Assembly: GCA_028703035.1 (NCBI GenBank)
Contig: JAQVNR010000011.1
Span: 1 to 27,599, forward strand
Direction of reading: 5' to 3'
Source: Bacilli bacterium
Lineage (GTDB): Bacteria > Bacillota_I > Bacilli_A > RF39 > UBA660
DNA: 27,599 nucleotides
In this document: in pieces, positions 1 to 6,300 of the stretch
Layout: each line of letters starts with the position of its first letter
Position numbering within the stretch: position 1 is the first letter of the stretch
Translations under genes and position numbers: made by a program
Notes under the pieces: model-generated
Databases searched by the model: none
Told to the model about the DNA's origin: nothing
The model's input: only the letters and a program-made list of their open reading frames with translations

Positions 1-64
1 TTATGACGAGTACTTTAACTCTAAAAGAAGAACGTTAACCAATCACCTCAATCATAATAAAAAG

Positions 65-108
65 AAGTGTAATTTTCAATTACTTTCAGTAATTTACTTA
101 TTACACTT
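65..108. repeat. Nested inverted repeat at broken edge of tnpB
   Basis: Two stacked palindromes are visible. The outer arms AAGTGTAAT (65-73) and ATTACACTT (100-108) enclose inner arms AATTAC (78-83) and GTAATT (89-94), giving an imperfect long hairpin. It lies just upstream of the point where TnpB similarity begins, about 115. It could be an IS200/IS605-type end hairpin or the footprint of a rearrangement. No gene is supported in bases 1-114; frame 2 is open there to about 148, but its translation is not recognisable. Confidence 0.4.
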
Positions 109-114
109 TTATAG

Positions 115-807
115 TACCAAAAAGAAGCAAATAGGTATTATGTAAGTGTTTTAGTAGATGATAAATCACCTATTAAAGAAATAGAAAGTAATTATGCTGT
201 AGGTATAGATTTAGGAATAACTAATCTTCTTACTACCAGTCAAGGCGAAGTATATCAAACAGAAGATTATATAAAAAAATATGGAAAAAAATTAAAACAT
301 GAACAAAGAAATTTATTAAGAAAATTAAAAGGTAGTAATAATTATCTGAAAAATAAATATAAAATTCAAAGAATACATCAAAAAATACGAAACTCCAGAA
401 AATATTTATTACATGAAATCAGTAAAAAACTAACTGAAGAAAATAAAGTTATAGCTGTAGAAAACTTAGATATTAAAAAAATGATTAAGGAAAAAATCAT
501 ATCAAAAGAGATAACAAATGCTTCCTGGGGCGAGTTAATAAGACAACTAGAATATAAATCCAAACTTAAAAAAGTCCGGCTCGTGAAAGAAAATAGATAT
601 TATGCCAGTAGCCAAATATGTAATAAGTGCGGTTATAAAAATGAAAAACTAAAGGATTTAAGTATAAGAGAATATATATGCCCTAAATGTAATGAAGAAC
701 ATAATAGAGATATGAATGCAGCAATAAATATAATGAGAAAAGGAATGAAAACAATACTACGGCAGCGACTGTCGCCTAATAGTGCCTGTGGAGGATATAG
801 ATTATGA
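115..807 (+). pseudogene. tnpB: TnpB (IS605/IS607-type RNA-guided nuclease), N-terminus missing
   Basis: Frame 1 is open from 115 to the TGA at 805-807 and encodes about 230 residues matching the C-terminal half of TnpB. The RuvC-I motif (VGIDLGITNLLT), the RuvC-II glutamate (VIAVENLDI), a CxxC...CxxC zinc finger (CNKC and CPKC) and the RuvC-III aspartate (HNRDMNAAINI) are all present. A full TnpB has about 370-400 residues; the N-terminal recognition region is absent. There is an in-frame stop at 112 and no start codon or ribosome binding site before the first conserved residue. An internal ATG at 481 would give only 108 residues and is not a credible start. TnpB is an omegaRNA-guided DNA endonuclease of IS200/IS605 elements. 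No TnpA gene is visible, so this looks like a decayed element, although the nuclease active site itself is undamaged. Confidence 0.8.
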
Positions 808-870
808 ACCCTGTGAAACAGGAAAAAAAAGACCGTGAGATCTTTTAAGTTAAATTTAAGTATACTTTAA
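755..870 (+). ncRNA. Probable omegaRNA / right end of the tnpB element
   Basis: The 3' end of tnpB and the following bases carry stacked hairpins of the kind seen in omegaRNAs, which overlap the tnpB 3' end and the element's right end. They are GGCAGCGACTGTCGCC (761-776), CCTGT-gaa-ACAGG (810-822), and AAAAGA/TCTTTT around 828-846. The layout, with GC-rich stems and a CTGTGGAGGATA-like stretch across the stop codon, resembles other Bacillota TnpB right ends. The exact end and guide boundary cannot be fixed by eye. Confidence 0.4.
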
Positions 871-885
871 TTTAATTTTGTTCAT

Positions 886-913
886 GCATATAATTTTTAT
901 GAGTTCATACTAT
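886..913 (+). promoter_or_regulatory. Sigma-E-like sporulation promoter for yabP
   Basis: GCATATA (886-892) fits the -35 consensus KMATATW of mother-cell sigma-E. CATACTAT (906-913) fits the -10 consensus CATACAHT with one mismatch. The spacer is 13 nt, one short of the usual 14-15. The -10 ends 14 nt before the yabP start. In B. subtilis yabP is under sigma-E control, so the match is in the expected place. A sigma-A alternative is weak here. Confidence 0.45.
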
Positions 914-927
914 TTACAGGAGGATAT

Positions 928-1209
928 ATGGATAAAATGATTGATGTACCAGCATTTTCACATGTAGTAAAAATTAATGATCGAAAAAATATTGTTATAA
1001 GTGGAATAAAAAAGATAATTAGTTTTGATGACCGTGAGTTTTACTTAGAATCAACTATGGGAACCATAATTATTAAGGGTAGCGATTTAGAAATGATAAA
1101 ACTTGATACTGTAGAAGGCAATGTCTCTATTAAAGGAAAAATTGACAACTTTACTTATACCGATATTGCTAATAAAGAAAGCTCAATAATTAGTAAACTT
1201 TTTAAATGA
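928..1209 (+). CDS. yabP: Sporulation protein YabP
   Basis: This 93-residue protein matches the YabP/YqfC family. It has the N-terminal 'H-V-V-x-I-N-D-R-K-N-I-V-I-S-G-I' strand, then ISFDDREFYLESTMGTIIIKG, a following DLEMIKL segment, and a C-terminal glycine-rich beta segment ending in a YTD motif. YabP is required for normal spore coat or late spore development in Bacillota and acts in the mother cell. The start is set by an ideal AGGAGG at 918-923, 4 nt before the ATG. It is the first gene of an operon and overlaps yabQ by 4 nt (ATGA), so translation is probably coupled. A sigma-E-like promoter sits directly upstream. The family call rests on length, motif order and synteny with yabQ and divIC. 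Confidence 0.85.
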   Translation: MDKMIDVPAFSHVVKINDRKNIVISGIKKIISFDDREFYLESTMGTIIIKGSDLEMIKLDTVEGNVSIKGKIDNFTYTDIANKESSIISKLFK

Positions 1210-1487
1210 ATCAAGTTATTTATTTGCTTATCTCCTTTAGTTATGGATTTATTTCAGGTTTACTCTACAACTTACTAAATAGTGTATTTAAAAAATATAA
1301 TTACATTTATTATTTAATAATTCTTGTATATTTTATGCTTATAACTACTATATATATATTCTTGTTTTTCTTGATAAATAATGCTGAAATTCATTTATAT
1401 TTAAAAATAGTTTTGATAACTGGCTTTCTAACTTCCTTTAAAGCGTCAATTTTTTGTAAAACAAGAGTTTTTTATAGTAAAAAATAA
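1206..1487 (+). CDS. yabQ: Spore cortex membrane protein YabQ
   Basis: This 93-residue hydrophobic protein has a first segment FSYGFISGLLYNLLNSVF matching the YabQ opening (G-x-x-x-G-x-x-Y-D/N-x-x-R/N). Two or three more membrane helices follow, with a conserved Asn between them (LINNAEIHLYLK). YabQ is a mother-cell membrane protein needed for cortex formation in B. subtilis. It is shorter than the B. subtilis protein, which has a longer C-terminus, but close to many clostridial and Erysipelotrichia versions. The ATG overlaps the yabP stop (ATGA), so it depends on coupled translation. Position between yabP and divIC is the classical order and supports the call. Confidence 0.75.
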   Translation: MNQVIYLLISFSYGFISGLLYNLLNSVFKKYNYIYYLIILVYFMLITTIYIFLFFLINNAEIHLYLKIVLITGFLTSFKASIFCKTRVFYSKK

Positions 1488-1537
1488 ACAAATATTAATG
1501 ATAAGTGTTATAATTCCCATACGGGAGTGTGAAACAA

Positions 1538-1828
1538 ATGAGCAAAATATCTAAAAAAGATAAACGAAGATTTTTGTTTTGGTCATTGCTTATCTTAATT
1601 ATAGTTTCATATTTAGGAGTGTTCACATATAATTATTGGTCAAAAATCTTAGCTAATTATCAAGAGCGAGAGATTTTAGAAAAAGATTATGAAAACTTAT
1701 TGTCAACAGAAAAAAAACTTTCAAGTGAAGCAACAAAATTACTAGATCCCGAGTATGTGGCTAAGTTCGCTAGAGAAAAATATATGTATACTAAAGATGG
1801 AGAAAAAATAATCAGAATTCCAGAATAA
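1538..1828 (+). CDS. divIC: Cell division protein DivIC/FtsB family
   Basis: A small bitopic membrane protein of 96 residues with a basic cytoplasmic N-terminus (KISKKDKRRF), one transmembrane helix (about residues 12-32), then an extracellular coiled coil rich in E/K/L (LANYQEREILEKDYENLLSTEKKL). It ends with the family signature LLDPEYVAKFAREKYMYTKDGEKIIRIPE. DivIC forms the divisome complex with FtsL and DivIB and helps activate septal peptidoglycan synthesis. A GTG at 1529 is in frame, but the GGGAG at 1523-1527 would be only 1 nt away. From the ATG at 1538 the spacing is 10 nt, so that start is chosen. It follows yabP-yabQ as in Bacillus and Clostridium. Confidence 0.88.
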   Translation: MSKISKKDKRRFLFWSLLILIIVSYLGVFTYNYWSKILANYQEREILEKDYENLLSTEKKLSSEATKLLDPEYVAKFAREKYMYTKDGEKIIRIPE

Positions 1829-1857
1829 TTGAAATTTTACCTAGTTTGTGATAAACT
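1829..1857 (+). promoter_or_regulatory. Promoter of ssrA
   Basis: TTGAAA (1829-1834), 17 nt spacer, TAAACT (1852-1857). The predicted start falls at about 1866, exactly at the GGGG that opens the tmRNA acceptor stem. The -35 begins immediately after the divIC stop codon. Confidence 0.55.
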
Positions 1858-1865
1858 TTATTTAT

Positions 1866-2216
1866 GGGGTCGTCATTGGTTTCGACAGAGTATTAAAAAT
1901 ATTATTTGCAAGTGGTTGCTAAACCTAAATAGCACCAAATTTAAAATAACTGACAAAGTGAATTTTAACCCAGCTTTATCATACGCCTAACCGCGTAAAA
2001 GCGCTGTTATCTAACTAGACTCACAAAGTAAGATGATGGTTCATAATAGTGAGTTATATTTATAAATTGCTTTAGTTTATAAATGAAAATTCAAAAGCTT
2101 AGCTAATGTTTTTTTGATAGTTTTCAAGATATTAGTGAAAAACCAATCTATCTAAACTTGTAGATGATAATATGTTTATATTTTGGACAGCAGTTCAAAT
2201 CTGCTCGACTCCACCA
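1866..2216 (+). ncRNA. ssrA: Transfer-messenger RNA (tmRNA)
   Basis: The 351-nt RNA opens GGGGTCG and closes CGACTCC-ACCA. These pair as a 7-bp acceptor stem with one G-U, and the CCA is encoded. A T-arm with GTTCAAATC is at 2193-2201. After the resume signal (ATAACT, as in Bacillus) the tag reading frame runs from GAC at 1952 to TAA at 1988-1990. With the charged alanine this gives ADKVNFNPALSYA. tmRNA rescues ribosomes stalled on non-stop mRNAs together with SmpB, which is encoded at 25217-25648. The tag ends in SYA, not the usual LAA, which may change protease recognition. ssrA 3' ends are common integration sites, and accessory DNA follows directly. The bases 2217-2351 show no convincing terminator, only an AT-rich tract. 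Confidence 0.95.
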
Positions 2217-2378
2217 TAATGAAAATAAGATTAACTTTTTTTGTATTTCTAGGAGAAGTTTGTTTAATAATAAATATAAATAAAATGTAAAAAAGTAGTA
2301 TAATTTCATCAAATAGTTATCATTGTATATATTATTGTAGGGTGATAATAAATGGAAAATAAATTGAGGAGGCTTTTT

Positions 2379-3095
2379 ATGGATGGAAGAATGGATGCTT
2401 TAGCAGTCATATTTGGGAACTTTAAATTAGATAATATAAAAACTGAAACATTAAAAATTCAAAATCTATTTAAAGAATATGAATTTTTTTGTACGTTGAA
2501 TCAAAATATTGTTGGACAACCGGGAATTGTAGTTCCCATGTTAGAATTCGTATCAAATAGTAAAAACATTAATCTTAGATTATCAAGAGAAAGAATAGAA
2601 ATAATTAAGCCTTTTTCTGTTAATGATAAGGGTGTGAAAACTGATTATGATGAGGTGGAATTTTTAGAATGTGTTAAAAATATTCAAAAAGAATTACTAG
2701 CTCATTACAAAGTGAATGGGAATAGGATTTCGTATGTAATAAATTCTGGGAAGACAAAAACAGAGAAAATTAATGAGGTCAAAGGAAGAGTTGTTAGCGA
2801 TTATTTTTATAAAAGTAATGAGTCTTTTGAATGGGGTTCTAGATCAGCAATAAAAGAACTATTTATTATTAAAGATAATGAAGAAGAAATAAATGTTATA
2901 ACAAGTCTTAATTACAATTCTGATAGAATAAAAATTGCTATTGGCAATAGTGCTATAGATATATATGGATTAATGTATAATATAGATATAAATACTAGCC
3001 CAAATAATATGCAGACAAGAATTGATGCAAAATTTATTGATGAGTTTTATGAGCAAGCAAAAAAATTAGCAGATAAAATAGAGGAGACTTTTTAA
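2379..3095 (+). CDS. Uncharacterised protein A of a three-gene operon
   Basis: I do not recognise this family. An in-frame ATG at 2352 exists, but a perfect AGGAGG at 2367-2372, 6 nt before the ATG at 2379, marks 2379 as the main start (238 residues). The protein is soluble and mixed alpha/beta: an N-terminal strand-helix-strand block, a charged middle with IEIIKPFSVN, and a C-terminal helix with acidic and lysine residues (EQAKKLADKIEE). There is no signal peptide, membrane helix, P-loop or nuclease motif that I can see. A TATAAT at 2299-2304 could serve as -10, without a good -35. The next gene starts 1 nt after its stop. Location directly behind ssrA, and decayed mobile DNA downstream, suggest an accessory cassette, possibly defence-related; that is inference from context only. 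Confidence 0.75.
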   Translation: MDGRMDALAVIFGNFKLDNIKTETLKIQNLFKEYEFFCTLNQNIVGQPGIVVPMLEFVSNSKNINLRLSRERIEIIKPFSVNDKGVKTDYDEVEFLECVKNIQKELLAHYKVNGNRISYVINSGKTKTEKINEVKGRVVSDYFYKSNESFEWGSRSAIKELFIIKDNEEEINVITSLNYNSDRIKIAIGNSAIDIYGLMYNIDINTSPNNMQTRIDAKFIDEFYEQAKKLADKIEETF

Positions 3096-3096
3096 C

Positions 3097-3630
3097 ATGG
3101 ATTATAAAAGGGATGAATCTACAACTTATAACATTTCAAATAAGTTTTTAACTAATACGAATAGTTTTGATGTTTCTAGTCCTTTAGATGATAATTTTAA
3201 ATTGTTAAATGAGGAATATCTTGAAAAGTTTTTAAATGTTATTAAAAGAGAAGAGTTAGAAGATGGGTTTTTATCTAATTCAGAATTATTGTATACGGAA
3301 ATTGCTAAAAAGTATGGATTTGTTTTGGCGACAAACTTTATTAACAGTATTCATAAAATAGGTTTGCAAAATAATGATTTAAAAATTACCTTATCAATTT
3401 TAAAAATAATTTCAAATATAAAAAATGAAATAGAAATAGATAATTTTTCGATTATAACTCTATCATTGTTTAGTCATAAGAATATTGAAATTATTGATGG
3501 GGCAATATCTTGTTTTGAAAAATGGGGAAGAAAAAGTGATGCTGAATTACTAAAAAACTTTAATGTGCCAGATGTACCCTGGCTTAAAGAATATTTTGAC
3601 AAAACTATATCGTATTTAGAGGGATTATAA
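3097..3630 (+). CDS. Uncharacterised protein B, HEAT-like helical, three-gene operon
   Basis: This 177-residue protein is not a family I recognise. The N-terminal 30-40 residues are polar and probably disordered (DESTTYNISN). The rest looks all-helical, with repeats of the type L-S-L-F-S-H-K-N-I-E-I-I-D-G-A-I-S-C-F-E-K-W-G at about 120-145, which resembles a HEAT/ARM repeat pair. The C-terminus is VPWLKEYFDKTISYLEGL. Such helical-repeat proteins are usually scaffolds or sensors, not enzymes. GAGGAG at 3081-3086 lies 10 nt before the ATG. The gene is packed tightly between A (1-nt gap) and C (1-nt overlap, TAATG), so the three are surely co-transcribed and probably work together. Confidence 0.75.
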   Translation: MDYKRDESTTYNISNKFLTNTNSFDVSSPLDDNFKLLNEEYLEKFLNVIKREELEDGFLSNSELLYTEIAKKYGFVLATNFINSIHKIGLQNNDLKITLSILKIISNIKNEIEIDNFSIITLSLFSHKNIEIIDGAISCFEKWGRKSDAELLKNFNVPDVPWLKEYFDKTISYLEGL

Positions 3631-4130
3631 TGAGTTATTATGTTAGAAAAATAAATAGAGCAAAATGGAAAACTTCTGAAAAATTGAATGACAAGGAAGA
3701 TGTTAATAAATTGGAAGCAGACTTTTTATCTAGTTGTTTGAAAGTACAACATGGTGAAATTTCACTATGGAAAATAAAAGATGAATCTGAAATAAATGAT
3801 GTTGTTATTGCCATAGTGTCAGTTGGAGATTATGCTGATAAAGTAGATTTAATTCTGATTGATGAAAACGATTTGAATAATGTAGATATAACTCCAATTA
3901 ATGCACCAGAGGGAAACACGAAAATAAGAGAACAACATTATAAATTATGTGACTTAAACTATGAAGCAATAGGGAAAGTTGCTAAAATAATATTTAATAA
4001 AATAGAAACTGATGTTACAAAATGTAAAAGAATTTCTGCCAGAGAAACTAAATCAATAATTATAAATGCAGTTTCAACTGGCGAGTTAACATTACTTCCT
4101 GATAGTAAATTATTGGAAAGCTGTTCATAA
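3630..4130 (+). CDS. Uncharacterised protein C, three-gene operon
   Basis: This 166-residue protein opens MSYYVRKINRAKW. That N-terminus looks strongly constrained: aromatic pair, basic patch, Trp. It continues with EADFLSSCLKVQHGEISLWKI, a hydrophobic strand VVIAIVSVGDYADKVDLILID, a segment with REQHYKLCDLNYEAI, and ends in a conserved-looking LTLLPDS. The fold looks alpha/beta and cytosolic. I see no catalytic motif. It begins on the last base of the stop codon of gene B, with AGAGGGA at 3618-3624 as ribosome binding site. It is the last gene of the operon, as an imperfect terminator hairpin follows at once. Function unknown; it may be the component that couples to a cellular target. Confidence 0.75.
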   Translation: MSYYVRKINRAKWKTSEKLNDKEDVNKLEADFLSSCLKVQHGEISLWKIKDESEINDVVIAIVSVGDYADKVDLILIDENDLNNVDITPINAPEGNTKIREQHYKLCDLNYEAIGKVAKIIFNKIETDVTKCKRISARETKSIIINAVSTGELTLLPDSKLLESCS

Positions 4131-4165
4131 AAAATAGTATCGTAAAATTAAATGATGCTACTTTT
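4130..4165 (+). terminator. Likely terminator of the three-gene operon
   Basis: Arms AAAAATAGTATC (4130-4141) and GATGCTACTTTT (4154-4165) pair with one mismatch and one G-U across a 12-nt loop. The T-run is short (4 T). Between here and 4319 no intact gene is seen. Confidence 0.45.
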
Positions 4166-4319
4166 GTTAATGAAACAATATTCTTCTTAACTCAAGGCAA
4201 AGAATCAAAATAGAAAAAGAACTACTCGAAAGGGCAAATATCGTAACTATTCTCGGAAATTATAAATTAATGCATGCGAAATGTAAATGCTAATATAAAA
4301 ATGTAGGTAATAATGATAA

Positions 4320-4515
4320 GTGCACCAGTTGGGTGTTTAATATATAATGGTAAGTTCTAGCCAAACACCAGTATCTACAACAAGCGGAAGTCGATACAGT
4401 CCATTTTGTAGCAGACTAAATACTTATATCGATAAAGGCAAGGTAAAGTAGGTTTAGTCGGTTCTTAGAGTGTTAATGTTTAAATTAAGTTCTTCGCTAC
4501 TTTGTGTGGGGAGGT
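4320..4515 (+). mobile_element. 5' fragment (domain I) of a group II intron
   Basis: The stretch begins GTGCACCAGTTGGGTG, close to the GUGCG-type 5' end of bacterial group II introns, with CACC (4323-4326) facing GGTG (4332-4335). Helices follow in the order expected for domain I. GGTGTTT (4332-4338) can pair with AAACACC (4363-4369). CTACAA (4375-4380) pairs with TTGTAG (4406-4411) and encloses AGCGGAAGTCGATAC. GACTAAA (4414-4420) pairs with TTTAGTC (4453-4459), followed by GTTAATG. Similarity fades at about 4490-4515. Neither the intron-encoded reverse transcriptase nor a domain V hairpin is present, so it is a truncated, inactive copy. This fills most of the 439-base gene-free stretch 4131-4569. 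Confidence 0.6.
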
Positions 4516-4569
4516 AGAAAAAAACTATAAAAAATAATAAAATGGTATTGGTGATAAACAAGCTAAAAT

Positions 4570-5279
4570 ATGATTTTTTTTGGAGCAAAAAGCTTTTATA
4601 AATAAAAATAAAGATGGTTGGGACGAATTAATTAGAAGTGGCAAAAATTTTTCTAATACTTCATTGCCTGAATATGGTCCATTTATGGAAAATGAAGAAA
4701 AATTGCAATTATTTAAAGATATAAAAGGGAAGAGCATTTTGGAATTCGGATGTGCTTCATGCTTAGAATATCTTGCAACAAAAGGTGCTTCTGAATTATG
4801 GGGATTAGACTTTCACAGGAAAATAAACATTGCCTCTCAAAAGGAACTACTTAAAAATGCCAAGTTTATAGTGATATTCCAATGGATTATTTTGATTGTG
4901 TTTTATCTTTATATAGTATTGTTATAGTTCTAATCCTGTAGCATCATTAAAATTGGCAAGTTCTTACCTGAAAAATAATGGGCAGTTAATTGTGTGCTGG
5001 ACACATCCGTTTTTTAACTGTATAGATATTGTTGATAACAAATTAATTATTGGTAGGTCTTATAATGATGAAAAGTGTGACATATTAACAAAGGGACCAG
5101 ATAAAATAGAACTTGTCCAACAAAATTTAAAAATATCTACTTTAGTTAATGCAATAATTGAAAGCGGACTAGTTTTAGATAAAATTATTGAAGAAACACC
5201 AATTAAAGATAATAATATAGGAATTATCAAAGTAACTTTTGGGATAAAAGAAAAATATCAGCTAACCCAACAACTTTAA
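4570..5279 (+). pseudogene. SAM-dependent methyltransferase, frameshifted
   Basis: The pieces read as one class I methyltransferase of about 235 residues. The first is an N-terminal block with KDGWDELIRSG and LPEYGPFM. It continues into motif I (SILEFGCASCLEYLATKGASELWGLDF). A middle piece in another frame follows (YSDIPMDYFDCVLSLYSI), then a third frame (YSSNPVASLKLASSYLKNNGQL) with the post-motif strand VCWTHPFFNC and a C-terminal beta segment ending at 5279. Three indels are needed. One lies in the T-run at 4573-4581, between the ATG at 4570 and the coding frame. One is near 4863 (a lost base in CAAG). One is near 4923 (a lost G before TTATAG). The neighbours are intact, so this looks like true decay. 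Its substrate cannot be told from the sequence. Confidence 0.75.
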
Positions 5280-5310
5280 TATTAGTTGCTAGTAAAAGGT
5301 AATTTCATTT

Positions 5311-5338
5311 GGTGTTTTATAATTAATATAAAACCACC
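5311..5338 (+). terminator. Hairpin downstream of the broken methyltransferase
   Basis: GGTGTTTTATA (5311-5321) pairs with TATAAAAC-CACC (to 5338) with a single bulged base and a 5-nt loop. It has no U-tract, so it is either a weak or decayed terminator or another palindromic site. The rest of 5280-5417 holds nothing I can call apart from the CTCCACCA octamer at 5373-5380. Confidence 0.3.
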
Positions 5339-5417
5339 ACTAAAGACAAAGTAATTGTTTTTAACTCGTCAGCTCCACCAATACCACCTGCTTTTTTCAA
5401 TATCTTAAGTAAAACAA

Positions 5418-5446
5418 TTGATTATTTTCTTAATTGGCGATAAAAT
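5418..5446 (+). promoter_or_regulatory. Sigma-A-type promoter for the envelope cluster
   Basis: TTGATT (5418-5423), 17 nt spacer, TAAAAT (5441-5446), ending 21 nt before the ATG at 5468. The AAGGAGG at 5454-5460 follows. Confidence 0.5.
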
Positions 5447-5467
5447 AGTATTTAAGGAGGTAAAAGA

Positions 5468-6286
5468 ATGAATAAAAAATTAAAAGGATGGATATTTGGT
5501 GTTATAGTAATATTAATTTTAATGATCCCGATATTTTCTGATTATTATAAAAATAAAGATATTGAAATAATATCATATAATAATTATTTAGAACTAATGA
5601 ATAGCCCAGATTTTGCTATAGTTTATTTTGGAGATTCTGATCAAGCAAATTATAATAATGTCAAGGAATCATTATTAACAGCTCGAAATGATTTTACAAT
5701 TAATGTAAAAACTTTAAACAATAATTCACTATCTGATGAAGAAAAAACAGAATTAAGCGCATCATTTGAATATGACAATGGTTATATATTTATCAAAGAT
5801 TATGAAGTTGTTTATACGCATGAAGGGGATCTTACAGACAATAAATTAGAAGTTTTAATAGACAAATATTTAAACAATATTATTCCAGAGGATGAAATAT
5901 CTTATAAAGTAGCTAAAGATTATGCCGCATATAAAAAGATTATTGACGGAAAAAAAGTTATAATGACTGTTTTAGGGCGTGACACTTGTCCTGCTTGTAA
6001 TTATTATAAACCAATTTATAACGATGTGGCTGGAGAAAATGAAATCAATATATATTATTTTGATTCTGATTCATATGATAAAACAGAGTATAACAAACTG
6101 CTTAATTCAGGATTAAAAATTCCTAAGGATTGTAATGAGTCTGGGAAAGATGTTGCATTATCAGAATTAAATGCTGTTCCATTAACTATTTTTACTAAAA
6201 AAGGTAAAGTTATAGATTGTATTAATGGAGTTGAAAGCAAAGAAGGCTTGATAGCAAAACTTAAAGATGTTGGAATGATTAAATAG
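5468..6286 (+). CDS. Membrane-anchored protein with two thioredoxin folds
   Basis: This 272-residue protein starts with a basic stretch and one transmembrane helix (residues 7-23), so the body is outside the membrane. It holds two thioredoxin-like domains. The first (about 35-135) keeps the pattern FAIVYFGDSDQANYNNVKESL but has DSDQ where CxxC would be, so it is redox-dead. The second (about 148-270) has a real active site, C174-P-A-C177 (GRDTCPACNYYKPI), and the cis-proline loop NAVPLTIF (P238). C222 and C251 are extra cysteines. It probably acts as an extracytoplasmic thiol-disulphide oxidoreductase or redox chaperone. AAGGAGG (5454-5460) sets the start. The next gene begins 14 nt after its stop, so the two are co-transcribed. 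Substrate unknown. Confidence 0.8.
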   Translation: MNKKLKGWIFGVIVILILMIPIFSDYYKNKDIEIISYNNYLELMNSPDFAIVYFGDSDQANYNNVKESLLTARNDFTINVKTLNNNSLSDEEKTELSASFEYDNGYIFIKDYEVVYTHEGDLTDNKLEVLIDKYLNNIIPEDEISYKVAKDYAAYKKIIDGKKVIMTVLGRDTCPACNYYKPIYNDVAGENEINIYYFDSDSYDKTEYNKLLNSGLKIPKDCNESGKDVALSELNAVPLTIFTKKGKVIDCINGVESKEGLIAKLKDVGMIK

Positions 6287-6300
6287 AAGGAATGGGTAAC

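Noticed and set aside
2..148. Open frame 2 at the window start
   Set aside because: Its translation shows no family similarity I can see and it ends inside the tnpB frame; it may be the tail of something outside the window.
378..563. Minus-strand ORF over the TnpB gene
   Set aside because: It is the shadow of a clearly conserved TnpB reading frame and has no ribosome binding site.
481..807. Separate 108-residue gene starting at the internal ATG
   Set aside because: The TnpB frame continues unbroken upstream to 115 with RuvC-I, and there is no ribosome binding site before 481.
5355..5385. tRNA 3' end suggested by CTCCACCA at 5373-5380
   Set aside because: No T-arm or acceptor partner is found, so it is not a tRNA; kept only as a possible attachment-site relic.
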